Notes: generated by a model not told the origin, from the sequence alone. Positions 1-8,144 are shown, counted from the first letter of the stretch. The stretch: 64,000 nt of DNA from CAMCXE01 sp046347475 (GCA_046347475.1 JAXMGD010000002.1:310001-374000), one strand, 5' to 3'. Program-made: numbers and translations.

Positions 1-200
1 TGCCGTGGGTTAATCCAAATGGAATCGCGCAGGTCGCTGCTAAACATAGCCTCCATACCGTTTTGCATACCCTTGCCCGCACCCAACAATAAAATCAGCA
101 TAAAAATACCCCAAAACACACCAAACGCGGTCAAGAGCGTGCGCAATTTATTTTGTTTTAGGGTGTGGGCAATTTCTTGCAGGCTGTCAACACTTAACAT
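1..200 (-). CDS. MacB-like ABC transporter permease, N-terminal part
   Basis: This is the first 66 or so codons of a permease that runs off the left edge of the window. The visible protein starts MLSVDSLQEIAHTLKQNKLR and enters a hydrophobic segment (LLTAFGVFWGIFMLILLLGAG), the N-terminal cytoplasmic helix plus first membrane helix typical of MacB/FtsX-type permeases. The ATG (198-200) overlaps the stop codon of the upstream ATPase gene by a few bases, so the two are translationally coupled and form one exporter. The substrate cannot be told from this fragment. Confidence 0.85.
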   Translation of the reverse strand, partial: MLSVDSLQEIAHTLKQNKLRTLLTAFGVFWGIFMLILLLGAGKGMQNGMEAMFSSDLRDSIWINPR

Positions 201-883
201 GCCGCCGGTGCCTGCTGAGTATCCGAGAGAATATGGCCGTCTTTTAATTGGATCAGGCGCTGGGTTTGGCGGGCAATATCGGCCTCGTGGGTGACGATCA
301 CCACGGTTTTACCATCGCGGTGCATTTCTTGAAATAAACCCATAATTTCCTCGGTAGTGACACTATCCAGTGCCCCGGTGGGTTCATCGGCAAGAATTAA
401 TTTAGGGTTGCCCGCTAAGGCGCGCGCAATGGCTACACGCTGTTTTTGCCCGCCGGATAATTGATTGGGCATATTCAACGCTCTATCACCCAAACCCACG
501 CGCTCAAGCAGTGCCATGGCCGCGGCGTTGCGCTGTTTGCGGCCGACTTTCTGGTAATACAGCGGCAGGGCAACGTTTTCCATAGCGTTTTTGAAGGGCA
601 ATAAATTAAACGACTGAAACACAAAGCCGATTAAATGATTGCGCAAATAAGCGGCTTTGTTTTCCGTTAAGCCGTCTATTTCAATACCGTTGAGGCGGTA
701 GCGGCCTTCGTTGTGGGAGTCGAGAATACCGAGGATATTTAACAGCGTGGATTTGCCCGAACCGGACGCCCCCATAATCGACACCAACTCGCCCTCCCCT
801 ATGCGCAAGTTAATGCCCTTTAAAACATGCAAGCGGCGCTCGCCCTCGCCATAAAATTTGTGAATGTTCTCTAACTCAATCAT
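194..883 (-). CDS. MacB/LolD-type ABC transporter ATPase
   Basis: This is a 229-residue ATPase of the MacB/LolD/FtsE class, which powers permeases that move lipoproteins, peptides or drugs across the envelope. Walker A is GASGSGKST (about residues 38-46), followed by the signature LSGGQKQRVAIARAL and Walker B LILADEPTGALD. An upstream extension of 21 codons is open, but the start MIELENIHKFYG at 883 is preferred because an AAGGA ribosome site lies just upstream and family members begin there. The gene overlaps the MacB-like permease gene that follows on the same strand. The lipoprotein-exporter lolD is a separate gene near 36.7 kb, so this is probably a MacB-type efflux or export system of unknown substrate. 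Confidence 0.9.
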   Translation of the reverse strand: MIELENIHKFYGEGERRLHVLKGINLRIGEGELVSIMGASGSGKSTLLNILGILDSHNEGRYRLNGIEIDGLTENKAAYLRNHLIGFVFQSFNLLPFKNAMENVALPLYYQKVGRKQRNAAAMALLERVGLGDRALNMPNQLSGGQKQRVAIARALAGNPKLILADEPTGALDSVTTEEIMGLFQEMHRDGKTVVIVTHEADIARQTQRLIQLKDGHILSDTQQAPAAC

Positions 884-973
884 TGGAATCCTTAAGGACG
901 CTATCGGGCCTGGGGCAAGCTTAGGGGATATAACGGCAAATCCCAACTGTTTCAGAATCCATGGGCTAAAAAT

Positions 974-997
974 CTATATCAAAATATTTTGATATAG
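974..997. promoter_or_regulatory. Perfect 24-bp palindrome, candidate SahR operator
   Basis: The half-site CTATATCAAAAT is followed directly by its exact reverse complement ATTTTGATATAG. The palindrome ends 26 bp before the ATG of the ArsR/methyltransferase regulator and lies between the two divergent genes. ArsR-family dimers bind such AT-rich palindromes, and this one is placed to block transcription of the regulator and the methionine-cycle genes behind it. That the regulator binds here is inference. Confidence 0.7.
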
Positions 998-1023
998 GTG
1001 GGAGCTGCTGCTAGACTGCCCTC

Positions 1024-1998
1024 ATGACACTAGCCGCCGCCCAACTTCCCCCCTGCGACCTCCCCAGCCTATGCAAGGCCGTGGGGGATGGCCTGCGGTT
1101 GGAGATCCTGCGGGTGCTGGCGCGGGATTCTTTAGGGGTGCTGGAGTTGAGCGAGGTATTCGCGGTGAAACAATCCCTCATGAGCCACCACCTAAAAATC
1201 CTCAGCCAAGCAGGCCTGATTCAATCTCGCCGCGAAGGCAATTCCATTTTTTACCGCCGCGCCTGTTTAACCCCCTCGGATCACTGGCTGAGCTTTAAAC
1301 AAGGCCTCTACACCAGCTTAGAAACCCTGCCCGTACCGGCCGAATTTAAAGAACGCTTAAGCGGCATTCACGCCGAGCGCGCCAAAGCCTGCGCGGCGTT
1401 TTTTAAAGACAACGCCGATAAATTCCGCCAGCAGCAGGACTTAATTGCCAATGTGAACGTATACGCCGCCACGGTGGAGGGCCTGCTCAGCAGCGCGCCG
1501 CAATTTACCTGTGCGCTGGAAGTCGGCCCCGGCGAAGGGGAATTTTTAGCCGTATTACAGCAGCACTTTAAAAATGTCATCGCCCTGGATAATAGCCCAG
1601 CCATGCTCGCTAAAGCCCAGGCGCTTGCTGCGGCGCAAAGCCTAACGCAGATTCGTTTTGTACTCGGCAGCACCGAAATTTTAGTGCGCGAGCAATTACA
1701 GCTGGACTGCATTGTGGTGAATATGGTGCTGCACCACCTGGCGTCCCCTGCGCAAATGCTGCAGGAGATCAGCCAATTATTAGTGCCCGGCGGGCTATTA
1801 ATTATTAGCGAATTATGCCGCCACGAACAAAGCTGGACCTTAGAAGCCTGCGGTGATTTATGGCAGGGTTTTGAGGCCGATGACCTAACCGAATGGGCCA
1901 AGGCGGCCCAGCTCACCCAAGGGCAAAGTAGTTATTTAGCCCTGCGCAATGGCTTTCAAATTCAAATACACCAATTTTTTAAACCCACGGGAGTGTAA
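1024..1998 (+). CDS. sahR: ArsR-family regulator fused to SAM methyltransferase domain (SahR-like)
   Basis: This 324-residue protein has two domains. Residues about 12-80 are an ArsR winged helix-turn-helix with recognition helix SLMSHHLKIL (51-60). Residues about 150-275 are a class I methyltransferase fold with motif I ALEVGPGEGE (164-173). This architecture next to metK is known in gammaproteobacteria, and the ArsR-type repressor SahR is described as controlling SAM-cycle genes in response to S-adenosylhomocysteine. Only 4 bp separate the stop from the metK ATG, and ahcY and metF follow, so the context fits well. The palindrome at 974-997 is the likely binding site. The symbol rests on architecture and neighbours; whether the methyltransferase domain senses ligand or also catalyses is unknown. 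Confidence 0.8.
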   Translation: MTLAAAQLPPCDLPSLCKAVGDGLRLEILRVLARDSLGVLELSEVFAVKQSLMSHHLKILSQAGLIQSRREGNSIFYRRACLTPSDHWLSFKQGLYTSLETLPVPAEFKERLSGIHAERAKACAAFFKDNADKFRQQQDLIANVNVYAATVEGLLSSAPQFTCALEVGPGEGEFLAVLQQHFKNVIALDNSPAMLAKAQALAAAQSLTQIRFVLGSTEILVREQLQLDCIVVNMVLHHLASPAQMLQEISQLLVPGGLLIISELCRHEQSWTLEACGDLWQGFEADDLTEWAKAAQLTQGQSSYLALRNGFQIQIHQFFKPTGV

Positions 1999-2002
1999 GC
2001 AT

Positions 2003-3157
2003 ATGTCCGAATACTCAGTTTTTACCTCTGAATCCGTCTCCGAAGGCCACCCGGATAAACTGGCCGATCAAATTTCCGATGCCGTATTAGATGCCATTTT
2101 AAAAGACGACCCCAACGCCCGCGTGGCGGTGGAAACCCTAGTTAAAACCGGTATGGCGATTGTGGCCGGTGAAGTGCGCACCAGCACCTATGTGGATTTA
2201 GAAGATTTAATTCGCCAAGTTATTTTAGATATTGGCTACAACTCTAGCGATGTAGGTTTTGATGGCGCCAGCTGCGCAGTATTAAATGCTATCGGCAAAC
2301 AATCGGCCGATATCGCCATGGGTGTAGATGAAAGCGCTAATAAAGATTTAGGCGCGGGCGATCAGGGTTTAATGTTCGGTTACGCCACCAATGAAACCCC
2401 CGTACTAATGCCCGCACCGATTTTTTACGCCCACCGTTTAGTGGAAAAACAAGCCCAATTGCGCAAAAACGGCACCCTGCCCTGGTTGCGCCCGGATGCC
2501 AAAAGCCAGGTTACTCTGCGCTATGAAAATGGCCTGCCCGTCGCTATTGATGCCGTTGTATTGTCTACTCAGCACAGCCCGGATGTATCCCAAAGTGATA
2601 TTCATGAAGCGGTGCGCGAATTAATAATTAACCAAGTATTGCCGCAAGAATGGCTGCACGCTGGTACTCAATACCACATTAATCCCACCGGCCAATTTAT
2701 TATCGGCGGCCCCGTGGGTGACTGTGGTTTAACCGGCCGCAAAATTATTGTTGATACCTACGGCGGTATGGCGCGCCACGGCGGCGGCGCGTTTTCCGGT
2801 AAAGACCCTTCCAAAGTAGACCGCTCCGCCGCCTATGCAGGCCGTTATGTAGCCAAAAATATTGTGGCCGCAGGCCTGGCCGATAAGTGTGAAATTCAAG
2901 TGAGTTACGCCATTGGTGTGGCCGAACCCACCTCTATTTCACTCAACACCTTCGGCACCGGCAAAATTGCCGATAGCGAGATTATTAAATTGGTGCGCGA
3001 ATATTTTGACCTGCGCCCCCAGGGTTTAATCGCCATGCTGGATTTAAAACGCCCCATTTACCAACAAACGGCTGCTTATGGGCACTTTGGCCGTGAATTG
3101 CCGAATTTTACTTGGGAAAAAACCGACCGCGCCGCCGCCCTGCAAAAGGCCCTTTAA
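2003..3157 (+). CDS. metK: S-adenosylmethionine synthetase
   Basis: MetK makes S-adenosylmethionine from methionine and ATP in the cytoplasm. The 384-residue product matches the usual bacterial length. It carries GHPDKLADQISDA near the N-terminus, the GAGDQGLMFGYA signature, and the glycine-rich loop GGGAFSGKDPSKVDRSAAY near residue 260. The reading frame is open 18 codons further upstream into the regulator gene, but MSEYSVFTSESVSEG at 2003 is the family start and has GGGAG a short distance before it. The gene is 4 bp behind the SahR-like regulator and 46 bp ahead of ahcY, as expected for a methyl-cycle operon. Confidence 0.97.
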   Translation: MSEYSVFTSESVSEGHPDKLADQISDAVLDAILKDDPNARVAVETLVKTGMAIVAGEVRTSTYVDLEDLIRQVILDIGYNSSDVGFDGASCAVLNAIGKQSADIAMGVDESANKDLGAGDQGLMFGYATNETPVLMPAPIFYAHRLVEKQAQLRKNGTLPWLRPDAKSQVTLRYENGLPVAIDAVVLSTQHSPDVSQSDIHEAVRELIINQVLPQEWLHAGTQYHINPTGQFIIGGPVGDCGLTGRKIIVDTYGGMARHGGGAFSGKDPSKVDRSAAYAGRYVAKNIVAAGLADKCEIQVSYAIGVAEPTSISLNTFGTGKIADSEIIKLVREYFDLRPQGLIAMLDLKRPIYQQTAAYGHFGRELPNFTWEKTDRAAALQKAL

Positions 3158-3203
3158 GTATCCAACGGCGTATACCCACACTCTTTATACACAGGAATTT
3201 TTT

Positions 3204-4574
3204 ATGAGCTTCACCGACTACAAAGTTGCCGACATGTCCCTAGCCGATTGGGGCCGCAAAGAAATTGAAATTGCCGAAGGCGAAATGCCCGCATTAATGG
3301 CCCTGCGCCGTAAATACAAAGCCAGCAAACCCCTAGCCGATGCGAAAATTATCGGCTGTATTCACATGACCATTCAAACCGCCGTATTAATTGAAACTCT
3401 GGTGGATTTAGGTGCAGAAGTACGCTGGTCTTCGTGCAATATATTCTCCACCCAAGACCACGCCGCGGCCGCCATCGCCGCCGCCGGTATTCCCGTATTT
3501 GCCTGGAAGGGTGAAACCGAAGAAGAATTCTGGTGGTGTATCGAACAAACCATTAATAAAGATGGCAAACCTTGGGATGCCAATATGATTTTGGACGACG
3601 GCGGCGATGTCACCGGCATAGTCCATGAAAAATACCCGCACATGCTCGACCACATCCACGGTATTTCTGAAGAAACCACCACCGGTGTACACCGCTTAGT
3701 GGAAATGATGAAAAAAGGCAGCTTAAAAGTGCCCGCCATTAATGTGAACGATGCGGTTACCAAAAGTAAAAACGACAACAAATACGGCTGCCGCCACAGT
3801 TTAAACGACGCCATCAAACGCGCCACAGACCATTTATTAGCCGGTAAAAAAGCCCTGGTAATTGGTTATGGCGATGTGGGCAAAGGCTCGGCGGCGTCTT
3901 TACGCCAAGAAGGCATGATTGTAAAAATCACCGAAATCGACCCCATCTGCGCCATGCAAGCCTGTATGGATGGTTTTGAAGTAGTATCGCCTTATAAAAA
4001 TGGCATTAACACCGGTGAACTGGCCGATATTAATATAGAACTATTGGCCACCACCGATTTAGTCGTCACCACCACCGGCAACGTCAATGTGTGCGATGCC
4101 GCCATGTTGCAAAGCCTGAAAAATGCTGCAGTGGTGTGTAATATCGGCCACTTCGATAGTGAAATCGACACCGCCTTTATGCGCGCTAACTGGCAGTGGG
4201 AAGAAATTAAACCCCAGGTGCATAAGGTGTACCGCAATAAAGCCACTAAGGATCATTTAATTTTATTATCCGAAGGCCGCCTGGTGAACCTAGGCAACGC
4301 CACCGGCCACCCATCCAGAATTATGGACGGCTCTTTTGCCAACCAGGTGCTCGCACAAATGTATTTATACGAGCGCCAATTTGCTAAATTGCCTGCTGAC
4401 CAAAAGGCCGAGCATGTATATGTGCGTGTGTTGCCGAAAAAACTCGATGAAGAAGTAGCCCGCGATATGGTGGAAGGTTTTGGCGGTGTCTTAACTCAAT
4501 TAACCGCGCAACAGGCGGAATATATTGGTGTAGAACAAGACGGCCCTTACAAGCCTGAAAGTTATAAATATTAA
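3204..4574 (+). CDS. ahcY: Adenosylhomocysteinase (S-adenosylhomocysteine hydrolase)
   Basis: AhcY hydrolyses S-adenosylhomocysteine to homocysteine and adenosine, removing the inhibitory product of methyl transfer. The 456-residue protein has the NAD-binding GYGDVGKGSA, the conserved NDAVTKSKNDNKYGCRHSL segment, and the C-terminal DGPYKPESYKY end typical of the family. The ATG at 3204 is preceded by ACAGGAAT; the longer open frame upstream overlaps metK and is not coding. Only 46 bp separate it from metK, too little for an SAH riboswitch, so control is probably at the operon promoter. Confidence 0.97.
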   Translation: MSFTDYKVADMSLADWGRKEIEIAEGEMPALMALRRKYKASKPLADAKIIGCIHMTIQTAVLIETLVDLGAEVRWSSCNIFSTQDHAAAAIAAAGIPVFAWKGETEEEFWWCIEQTINKDGKPWDANMILDDGGDVTGIVHEKYPHMLDHIHGISEETTTGVHRLVEMMKKGSLKVPAINVNDAVTKSKNDNKYGCRHSLNDAIKRATDHLLAGKKALVIGYGDVGKGSAASLRQEGMIVKITEIDPICAMQACMDGFEVVSPYKNGINTGELADINIELLATTDLVVTTTGNVNVCDAAMLQSLKNAAVVCNIGHFDSEIDTAFMRANWQWEEIKPQVHKVYRNKATKDHLILLSEGRLVNLGNATGHPSRIMDGSFANQVLAQMYLYERQFAKLPADQKAEHVYVRVLPKKLDEEVARDMVEGFGGVLTQLTAQQAEYIGVEQDGPYKPESYKY

Positions 4575-4597
4575 TACCGTAAGCCAGTAACACCTCG

Positions 4598-4618
4598 TTC
4601 CCACGCTCTGCGTGGGAA
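4598..4618. repeat. Short palindromic repeat (TTCCCACGC hairpin)
   Basis: A perfect 9-bp inverted repeat with a 3-nt loop, TTCCCACGC-TCT-GCGTGGGAA. A closely related hairpin lies in the leuD-leuB gap at 62366-62390, so this is a dispersed repeat rather than a terminator; no T-run follows on either strand. Confidence 0.7.
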
Positions 4619-4621
4619 TGC

Positions 4622-4721
4622 GTAGGGTGGGCAAGCGAGCTTGCCCACCAAACTCAATGTGTGAGCAAAAAGCACTTCACTGAAATGCCACACATGGTGG
4701 GCAACAAGTTGCCCACCCTAC
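4622..4721. repeat. REPIN: two inverted GTAG-headed REP hairpins
   Basis: The element begins GTAGGGTGGGCAAG and ends with the inverted copy CTTGCCCACC-like arm finishing TTGCCCACCCTAC. Each end is itself a hairpin: 4626-4635 pairs with 4640-4649, and 4696-4705 pairs with 4708-4717. GTAG at the base of a short hairpin is the known signature of REP sequences mobilised by RAYT transposases; two inverted REPs form a REPIN. Related copies lie at 7912-8014 and 9458-9560. Confidence 0.75.
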
Positions 4722-4753
4722 ATTAATGGTCGGAATTCGACACGAGAAATCCC

Positions 4754-5593
4754 ATGAACGATAACATTCGACTCAGCTTTGAATTTTTCCCCGCCAAAAC
4801 CGATCAAGGCCGGGATAAATTAATTCAAGTACAGCAGGAATTAAGTGCTTTTAACCCCGAATTTTTTTCCGTCACCTACGGTGCTGGCGGCTCCACCCGC
4901 GAACACACCAAAGGCATAGTGCAATTAATTAAACAAGCCGGCCAGGAAGTTGCGCCCCACTTATCCTTTGGCGGCGACGCACCAGAAGCACTATTGGCCT
5001 TATTAAATGAATACAAAAACCTCGGCATTAACCGTTTAGTCGCCCTGCGCGGCGACCGCCCTTCCGGCATGGGCGGCGGTACCCGTATGGTCTACGCCAA
5101 TGAATTAGTGGCGTTTATTCGCCAGCATTTTGCCAATTATTTCCATATTGAAGTCGCCGCCTACCCGGAGATTCACCCGGAATCGCAAAGTTTTAATAGC
5201 GATATTCGGTTTTTAAAAGGTAAATTCGACGCGGGCGCGAATTCGGCCATTACCCAGTATTTTTACAACCCAGATGCCTATTTTTATTTTGTCGAACAAT
5301 GCCGCCTGCAGGGTATTACGCAAGACATAGTGCCCGGCATTATGCCCATCACCAATTACAAAAACCTCTCCCGTTTTAGCGACGGCTGCGGCGCGGAAAT
5401 TCCCCGCTGGTTGCGTAAACGCTTAGAAAGTTTTGGTGAGGATAACGAAAGCCTAAAAGCCTTCGGCCTAGACGTAGTGAGCGAACTGTGCGAAACCCTA
5501 TTGGATAACGACGCTCCCGGCCTGCATTTTTACACCATGAACCAAACCGAACCTACCGCCACCATTTTGCGCAACCTAGGCTGGGATGATTAA
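4754..5593 (+). CDS. metF: Methylenetetrahydrofolate reductase
   Basis: MetF reduces 5,10-methylene-tetrahydrofolate to 5-methyl-tetrahydrofolate, the methyl donor for remaking methionine from the homocysteine that AhcY releases. The protein is 279 residues, the normal length for the bacterial FAD enzyme. It shows FEFFPAKT at the start, TYGAGGSTREHT near residue 40 and ALRGDRP near residue 95. The gene lies 179 bp behind ahcY, with a REPIN and a second hairpin in the gap, which could uncouple mRNA levels. Its stop TAA overlaps the ATG of rsmE (TAATG). Confidence 0.95.
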   Translation: MNDNIRLSFEFFPAKTDQGRDKLIQVQQELSAFNPEFFSVTYGAGGSTREHTKGIVQLIKQAGQEVAPHLSFGGDAPEALLALLNEYKNLGINRLVALRGDRPSGMGGGTRMVYANELVAFIRQHFANYFHIEVAAYPEIHPESQSFNSDIRFLKGKFDAGANSAITQYFYNPDAYFYFVEQCRLQGITQDIVPGIMPITNYKNLSRFSDGCGAEIPRWLRKRLESFGEDNESLKAFGLDVVSELCETLLDNDAPGLHFYTMNQTEPTATILRNLGWDD

Positions 5594-6321
5594 TGCGAGT
5601 CCCCCGCGTATATGTGCCCTTAGCGCTTAGCAGCGGGGCCAACATAAGCCTGCCAGAAACCCAAGCCCACTACCTCACGCGGGTATTGCGCATGGAAGCG
5701 GGCAGGCCGCTCATTGTATTTAATGGCCAAGGCGGTAGTTTCGCCGCCGAAATGATGCAAGCCAGTAAAAATAGCTGCGTGGTAACCATTGGTGAATTTA
5801 GCGCTGAAAACAACCAGTCCCCGCTGAAATGTAGTCTGGCGATTGGCATATCCAAGGGTGATCGTTTTGATTATGTGCTGCAAAAAGCCTGTGAGCTAGG
5901 CGCCAGCGAAATTTACCCACTGTTTACCAGCCGCACCGAGGTGCGTTTGGATGCCGCGCGACAAAATAAAAAAGCCGAGCATTGGCAGCAGGTTTTAATT
6001 AGCAGCTGCGAGCAAAACGGCCGCAACCTAGTGCCACTTTTACACGCGCCGCTGACACTGAGTGAATTTTTACCTACTGATTCTAGCGATTTAAAACTAG
6101 TCCTCCACCACCGCGCCAATCAAGCCCTTAACAGCTACGCCATACCACAATCGGTGTGTTTATTAATTGGGCCGGAAGGTGGTTTAAGCGAAGAGGAAAT
6201 TCAACACGCCGAGCAGCAAGGTTTTAACCCCCTGGTGTTGGGGCCGAGAATTTTACGCACGGAAACGGCGCCTTTAGTGGCTTTGAGTTTGGTGCAGTAT
6301 CAGTGGGGGGATTTGGGGTAA
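5593..6321 (+). CDS. rsmE: 16S rRNA (uracil(1498)-N3)-methyltransferase
   Basis: RsmE is a SPOUT-class methyltransferase that uses SAM to methylate U1498 of 16S rRNA. The 242-residue protein has the family knot motif LLIGPEGGLSEEEI near residue 190 followed by LGPRILRTETAPLVAL at the C-terminus. The start codon overlaps the metF stop, so the gene is translationally coupled to the methyl-cycle operon. A REPIN begins 15 bp after its stop codon. Confidence 0.95.
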   Translation: MRVPRVYVPLALSSGANISLPETQAHYLTRVLRMEAGRPLIVFNGQGGSFAAEMMQASKNSCVVTIGEFSAENNQSPLKCSLAIGISKGDRFDYVLQKACELGASEIYPLFTSRTEVRLDAARQNKKAEHWQQVLISSCEQNGRNLVPLLHAPLTLSEFLPTDSSDLKLVLHHRANQALNSYAIPQSVCLLIGPEGGLSEEEIQHAEQQGFNPLVLGPRILRTETAPLVALSLVQYQWGDLG

Positions 6322-6335
6322 TTTTTGGAAAAGAG

Positions 6336-6463
6336 GTAGGTTGGGCAGTAATGCCCGACACAGCGATACGCTCACGGAGAGAAAACAACATAAATACATT
6401 TTGCACTTTATATCGTGTCGCACTCAAAGATAGCATTTTGCTGGGCATTACTGCCCAGCCTAC
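6336..6463. repeat. REPIN variant (GTAGGTTGGGCAGTA ends)
   Basis: The left end GTAGGTTGGGCAGTAATGCCC is mirrored by the right end, whose reverse complement reads GTAGGCTGGGCAGTAATGCCC, with one mismatch. Each arm can also fold on itself around TGGGCAGTAATGCCC. It shares the GTAGG head with the other REPINs of this window but has a different stem. The rest of the gap to 6656 shows no gene or clear signal. Confidence 0.7.
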
Positions 6464-6656
6464 GAGCTCAACCTACGAATGTCCCACCTTACGGGTTACG
6501 AAATAGGCGGGGTTTGTGGGTCGCTGGCGAAGAAGTTAGGCCAAAAGTCAAATAGTAGTCGTCTTTGTTTTGATTTTATTATTTAATGCTTGCGTTGGCG
6601 CGAGGAGGGATGTTGCCAACGACTGACTTGCCTTACGGGCTTTAGGCGTTAACTAA

Positions 6657-7229
6657 ATGAGCATTCCAGAAAGACAAATTCGCGCTGTTTACGACGATAA
6701 AACAGTTCGCGTTTATCAAGCCTATAGCGACTCAATTGCGGATTCAGCACTCGCACATGGCACCTTCGTTTCACCGCCATTCAAGATGTCGCGCATGACG
6801 TGGATTAAACCATCATTCTTATGGATGATGTACCGATCCGGCTGGGGAAAGAAAGACGAAGGACAGAAGCGTATTCTTGCGATAGACATTACACGAGAAG
6901 GTTTTGAGTGGGCGCTCGCACATAGCTGCTCTAGTCACCGTGATCCAACCATGAGCAACGAAGAGTGGAACGAATTTAAAAATAACTCCCCAGTGCGCAT
7001 TCAGTGGGATCCTGAACGAGATTTATTTTTACAACCACTTGAGCATAGAGCAATTCAAATCGGCCTCAGTAACGAGGCCATTGAACTTTATGTGAACGAA
7101 TGGATTCAGAAGGTTACGGAGGTGACTCCATTGGCCCACGAAATCCGCTCACTTGTCCAAGTAGGCGAGCTCAATGAGGCAAGAGCCAGACTACCCGCTG
7201 AACAAACTCTCCATTTACATGTGAGTTAA
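6657..7229 (+). CDS. DUF4291 family protein
   Basis: This 190-residue protein matches the conserved pattern of DUF4291. It has IRAVYDDKTVRVYQAYSD near the start, then the very conserved MTWIKPSFLWMMYRSGWGKK (about residues 44-64) and ILAIDITREGFEWAL. The biochemical role of the family is not known to me; members are found scattered in bacteria and fungi, which suggests transfer. There is no signal peptide or membrane segment, so it is probably cytoplasmic. It stands alone between repeat elements and faces a convergent unknown gene whose stop begins at the next base. Confidence 0.85.
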   Translation: MSIPERQIRAVYDDKTVRVYQAYSDSIADSALAHGTFVSPPFKMSRMTWIKPSFLWMMYRSGWGKKDEGQKRILAIDITREGFEWALAHSCSSHRDPTMSNEEWNEFKNNSPVRIQWDPERDLFLQPLEHRAIQIGLSNEAIELYVNEWIQKVTEVTPLAHEIRSLVQVGELNEARARLPAEQTLHLHVS

Positions 7230-7718
7230 TCAGATTGCGCAACTGCTAAGGGAGACCGCCACTTCCAACGGTATTTCTAAATAGTTGGTATTGCCGTCTG
7301 GTGACGGTTGTCTTTTGAGTTCATCCAGTACGTAAACTAACTCAACCCGACACCCCATTCGAAACAGTTTTATGTCAGCATTGTTGTTGACATAAATTCC
7401 CTCCATCATCCGTATCGAGCCATCATCCAACACCAAATCAATAGCGTTGTTCTCATCACAGTCATCCATTCCGGTTACGTATGCACGCTGGATGATGCCT
7501 GAAATGAACAGCAAAGGCATTTTGCGTTCCTTAATGCTAGCCCACCATTGCTGTGACCCATAAAGACCGTACGTCCCCTTTAGCCCCAACAGCGGCCTAG
7601 TAGTGTCAAGCGTGAGTGCTTGCGCCAGGTCAACATCCCTCGGATTATCTTGCAACGCCTGCGGCAGCGAATAAACCAACCTCATGGGCACGGGACTTTT
7701 ATCCAATTGCAAATACAT
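7230..7718 (-). CDS. Hypothetical protein, coupled to a small upstream ORF
   Basis: I do not recognise this 162-residue protein. It has no signal peptide or membrane helix and looks like a soluble mixed alpha/beta protein, with a mid-protein stretch rich in Asp/Asn (GMDDCDENNAIDLVLDDGS). Its ATG overlaps the stop of a 50-codon ORF on the same strand (TAATG), so the two are probably translated together. Its stop codon abuts the end of the convergent DUF4291 gene. Position in a repeat-bounded accessory region suggests a transferred cassette; an immunity-type role is possible but unsupported. Confidence 0.6.
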   Translation of the reverse strand: MYLQLDKSPVPMRLVYSLPQALQDNPRDVDLAQALTLDTTRPLLGLKGTYGLYGSQQWWASIKERKMPLLFISGIIQRAYVTGMDDCDENNAIDLVLDDGSIRMMEGIYVNNNADIKLFRMGCRVELVYVLDELKRQPSPDGNTNYLEIPLEVAVSLSSCAI

Positions 7719-7870
7719 TATTGAGATCTCTTAGGTAGTCTCACAAAATCTATGAGATTTTCATTAAAAATATCCAGAGCACGGCCTTGCCCCAACTGAG
7801 TGGTCATCTGCTCTCCTTCCACCTTGAAACGTGCATTGGTTTGATTCCATTTGCCCTCTCGGGTGCTCAT
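7718..7870 (-). CDS. Small ORF (50 aa), possibly the 3' remnant of a larger gene
   Basis: This short frame encodes MSTREGKWNQTNARFKVEGE and continues to end in LIDFVRLPKRSQ. Its TAA overlaps the ATG of the 162-residue gene that follows on the minus strand. The coupling makes translation plausible, but the ribosome site is weak (GAG about 8 bases upstream) and a REPIN begins about 40 bp further upstream. It could therefore be a genuine small gene or the tail of a larger gene whose 5' part was lost. The sequence matches no family I know. Confidence 0.4.
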   Translation of the reverse strand: MSTREGKWNQTNARFKVEGEQMTTQLGQGRALDIFNENLIDFVRLPKRSQ

Positions 7871-7911
7871 ATCAACTCGTAAGCCGGTTCAATTCGAAAC
7901 CTTAAAAAACC

Positions 7912-8014
7912 GTGGGGTAGACAAGTCGCTTGCCAAACAACCTCCAAGCAAGCCAACAAATCTAGGGCATAATAAAATTTCCAAAAACGGTGGGCAATAA
8001 ATTGCCCACCCTAC
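7912..8014. repeat. REPIN copy
   Basis: This is a close relative of the copy at 9458-9560. Both share the internal stretch AAGCAAGCCAACAAATC and the right arm GGTGGGCAATAAATTGCCC ending in ACCCTAC. The left arm here is more degenerate (GTGGGGTAGACAAGTCGCTT) and no longer pairs well. A further GTAGG-ended hairpin, TTGGGGT-TCGCAAGCTC-ACCCCAA, follows at 8028-8051. Confidence 0.7.
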
Positions 8015-8059
8015 ACCTTATAGGATGTTGGGGTTCGCAAGCTCACCCCAACCTACGGG

Positions 8060-8128
8060 CTAGGCACTTTGGGGGCCGCTGAAGATGGCACCACAGAGGA
8101 GCCCAAAACCAAAAAGAAGAAAAAGTAA
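8060..8128 (+). pseudogene. 3' relic of a gene with lysine-rich C-terminus
   Basis: A forward frame reads GTLGAAEDGTTEEPKTKKKKK and stops at TAA 8126-8128. It has no start codon: the frame runs back only into a REP hairpin and an in-frame TAG at about 8022. An acidic then poly-lysine tail followed 16 bp later by a strong terminator is what the end of a real gene looks like. I read this as the surviving tail of a gene whose 5' part was replaced by repeats. The original gene cannot be identified from 22 residues. Confidence 0.4.
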
Positions 8129-8144
8129 TTTTTAACCAATAATT

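Noticed and set aside
19..294. Forward ORF at the left edge
   Set aside because: It lies opposite the MacB-like permease and ATPase genes, which have clear family motifs; the forward protein shows none.
3158..3203. Possible SAH riboswitch in front of ahcY
   Set aside because: The metK-ahcY gap is only 46 bp and shows no riboswitch-like stems; it holds just the ribosome-binding site.
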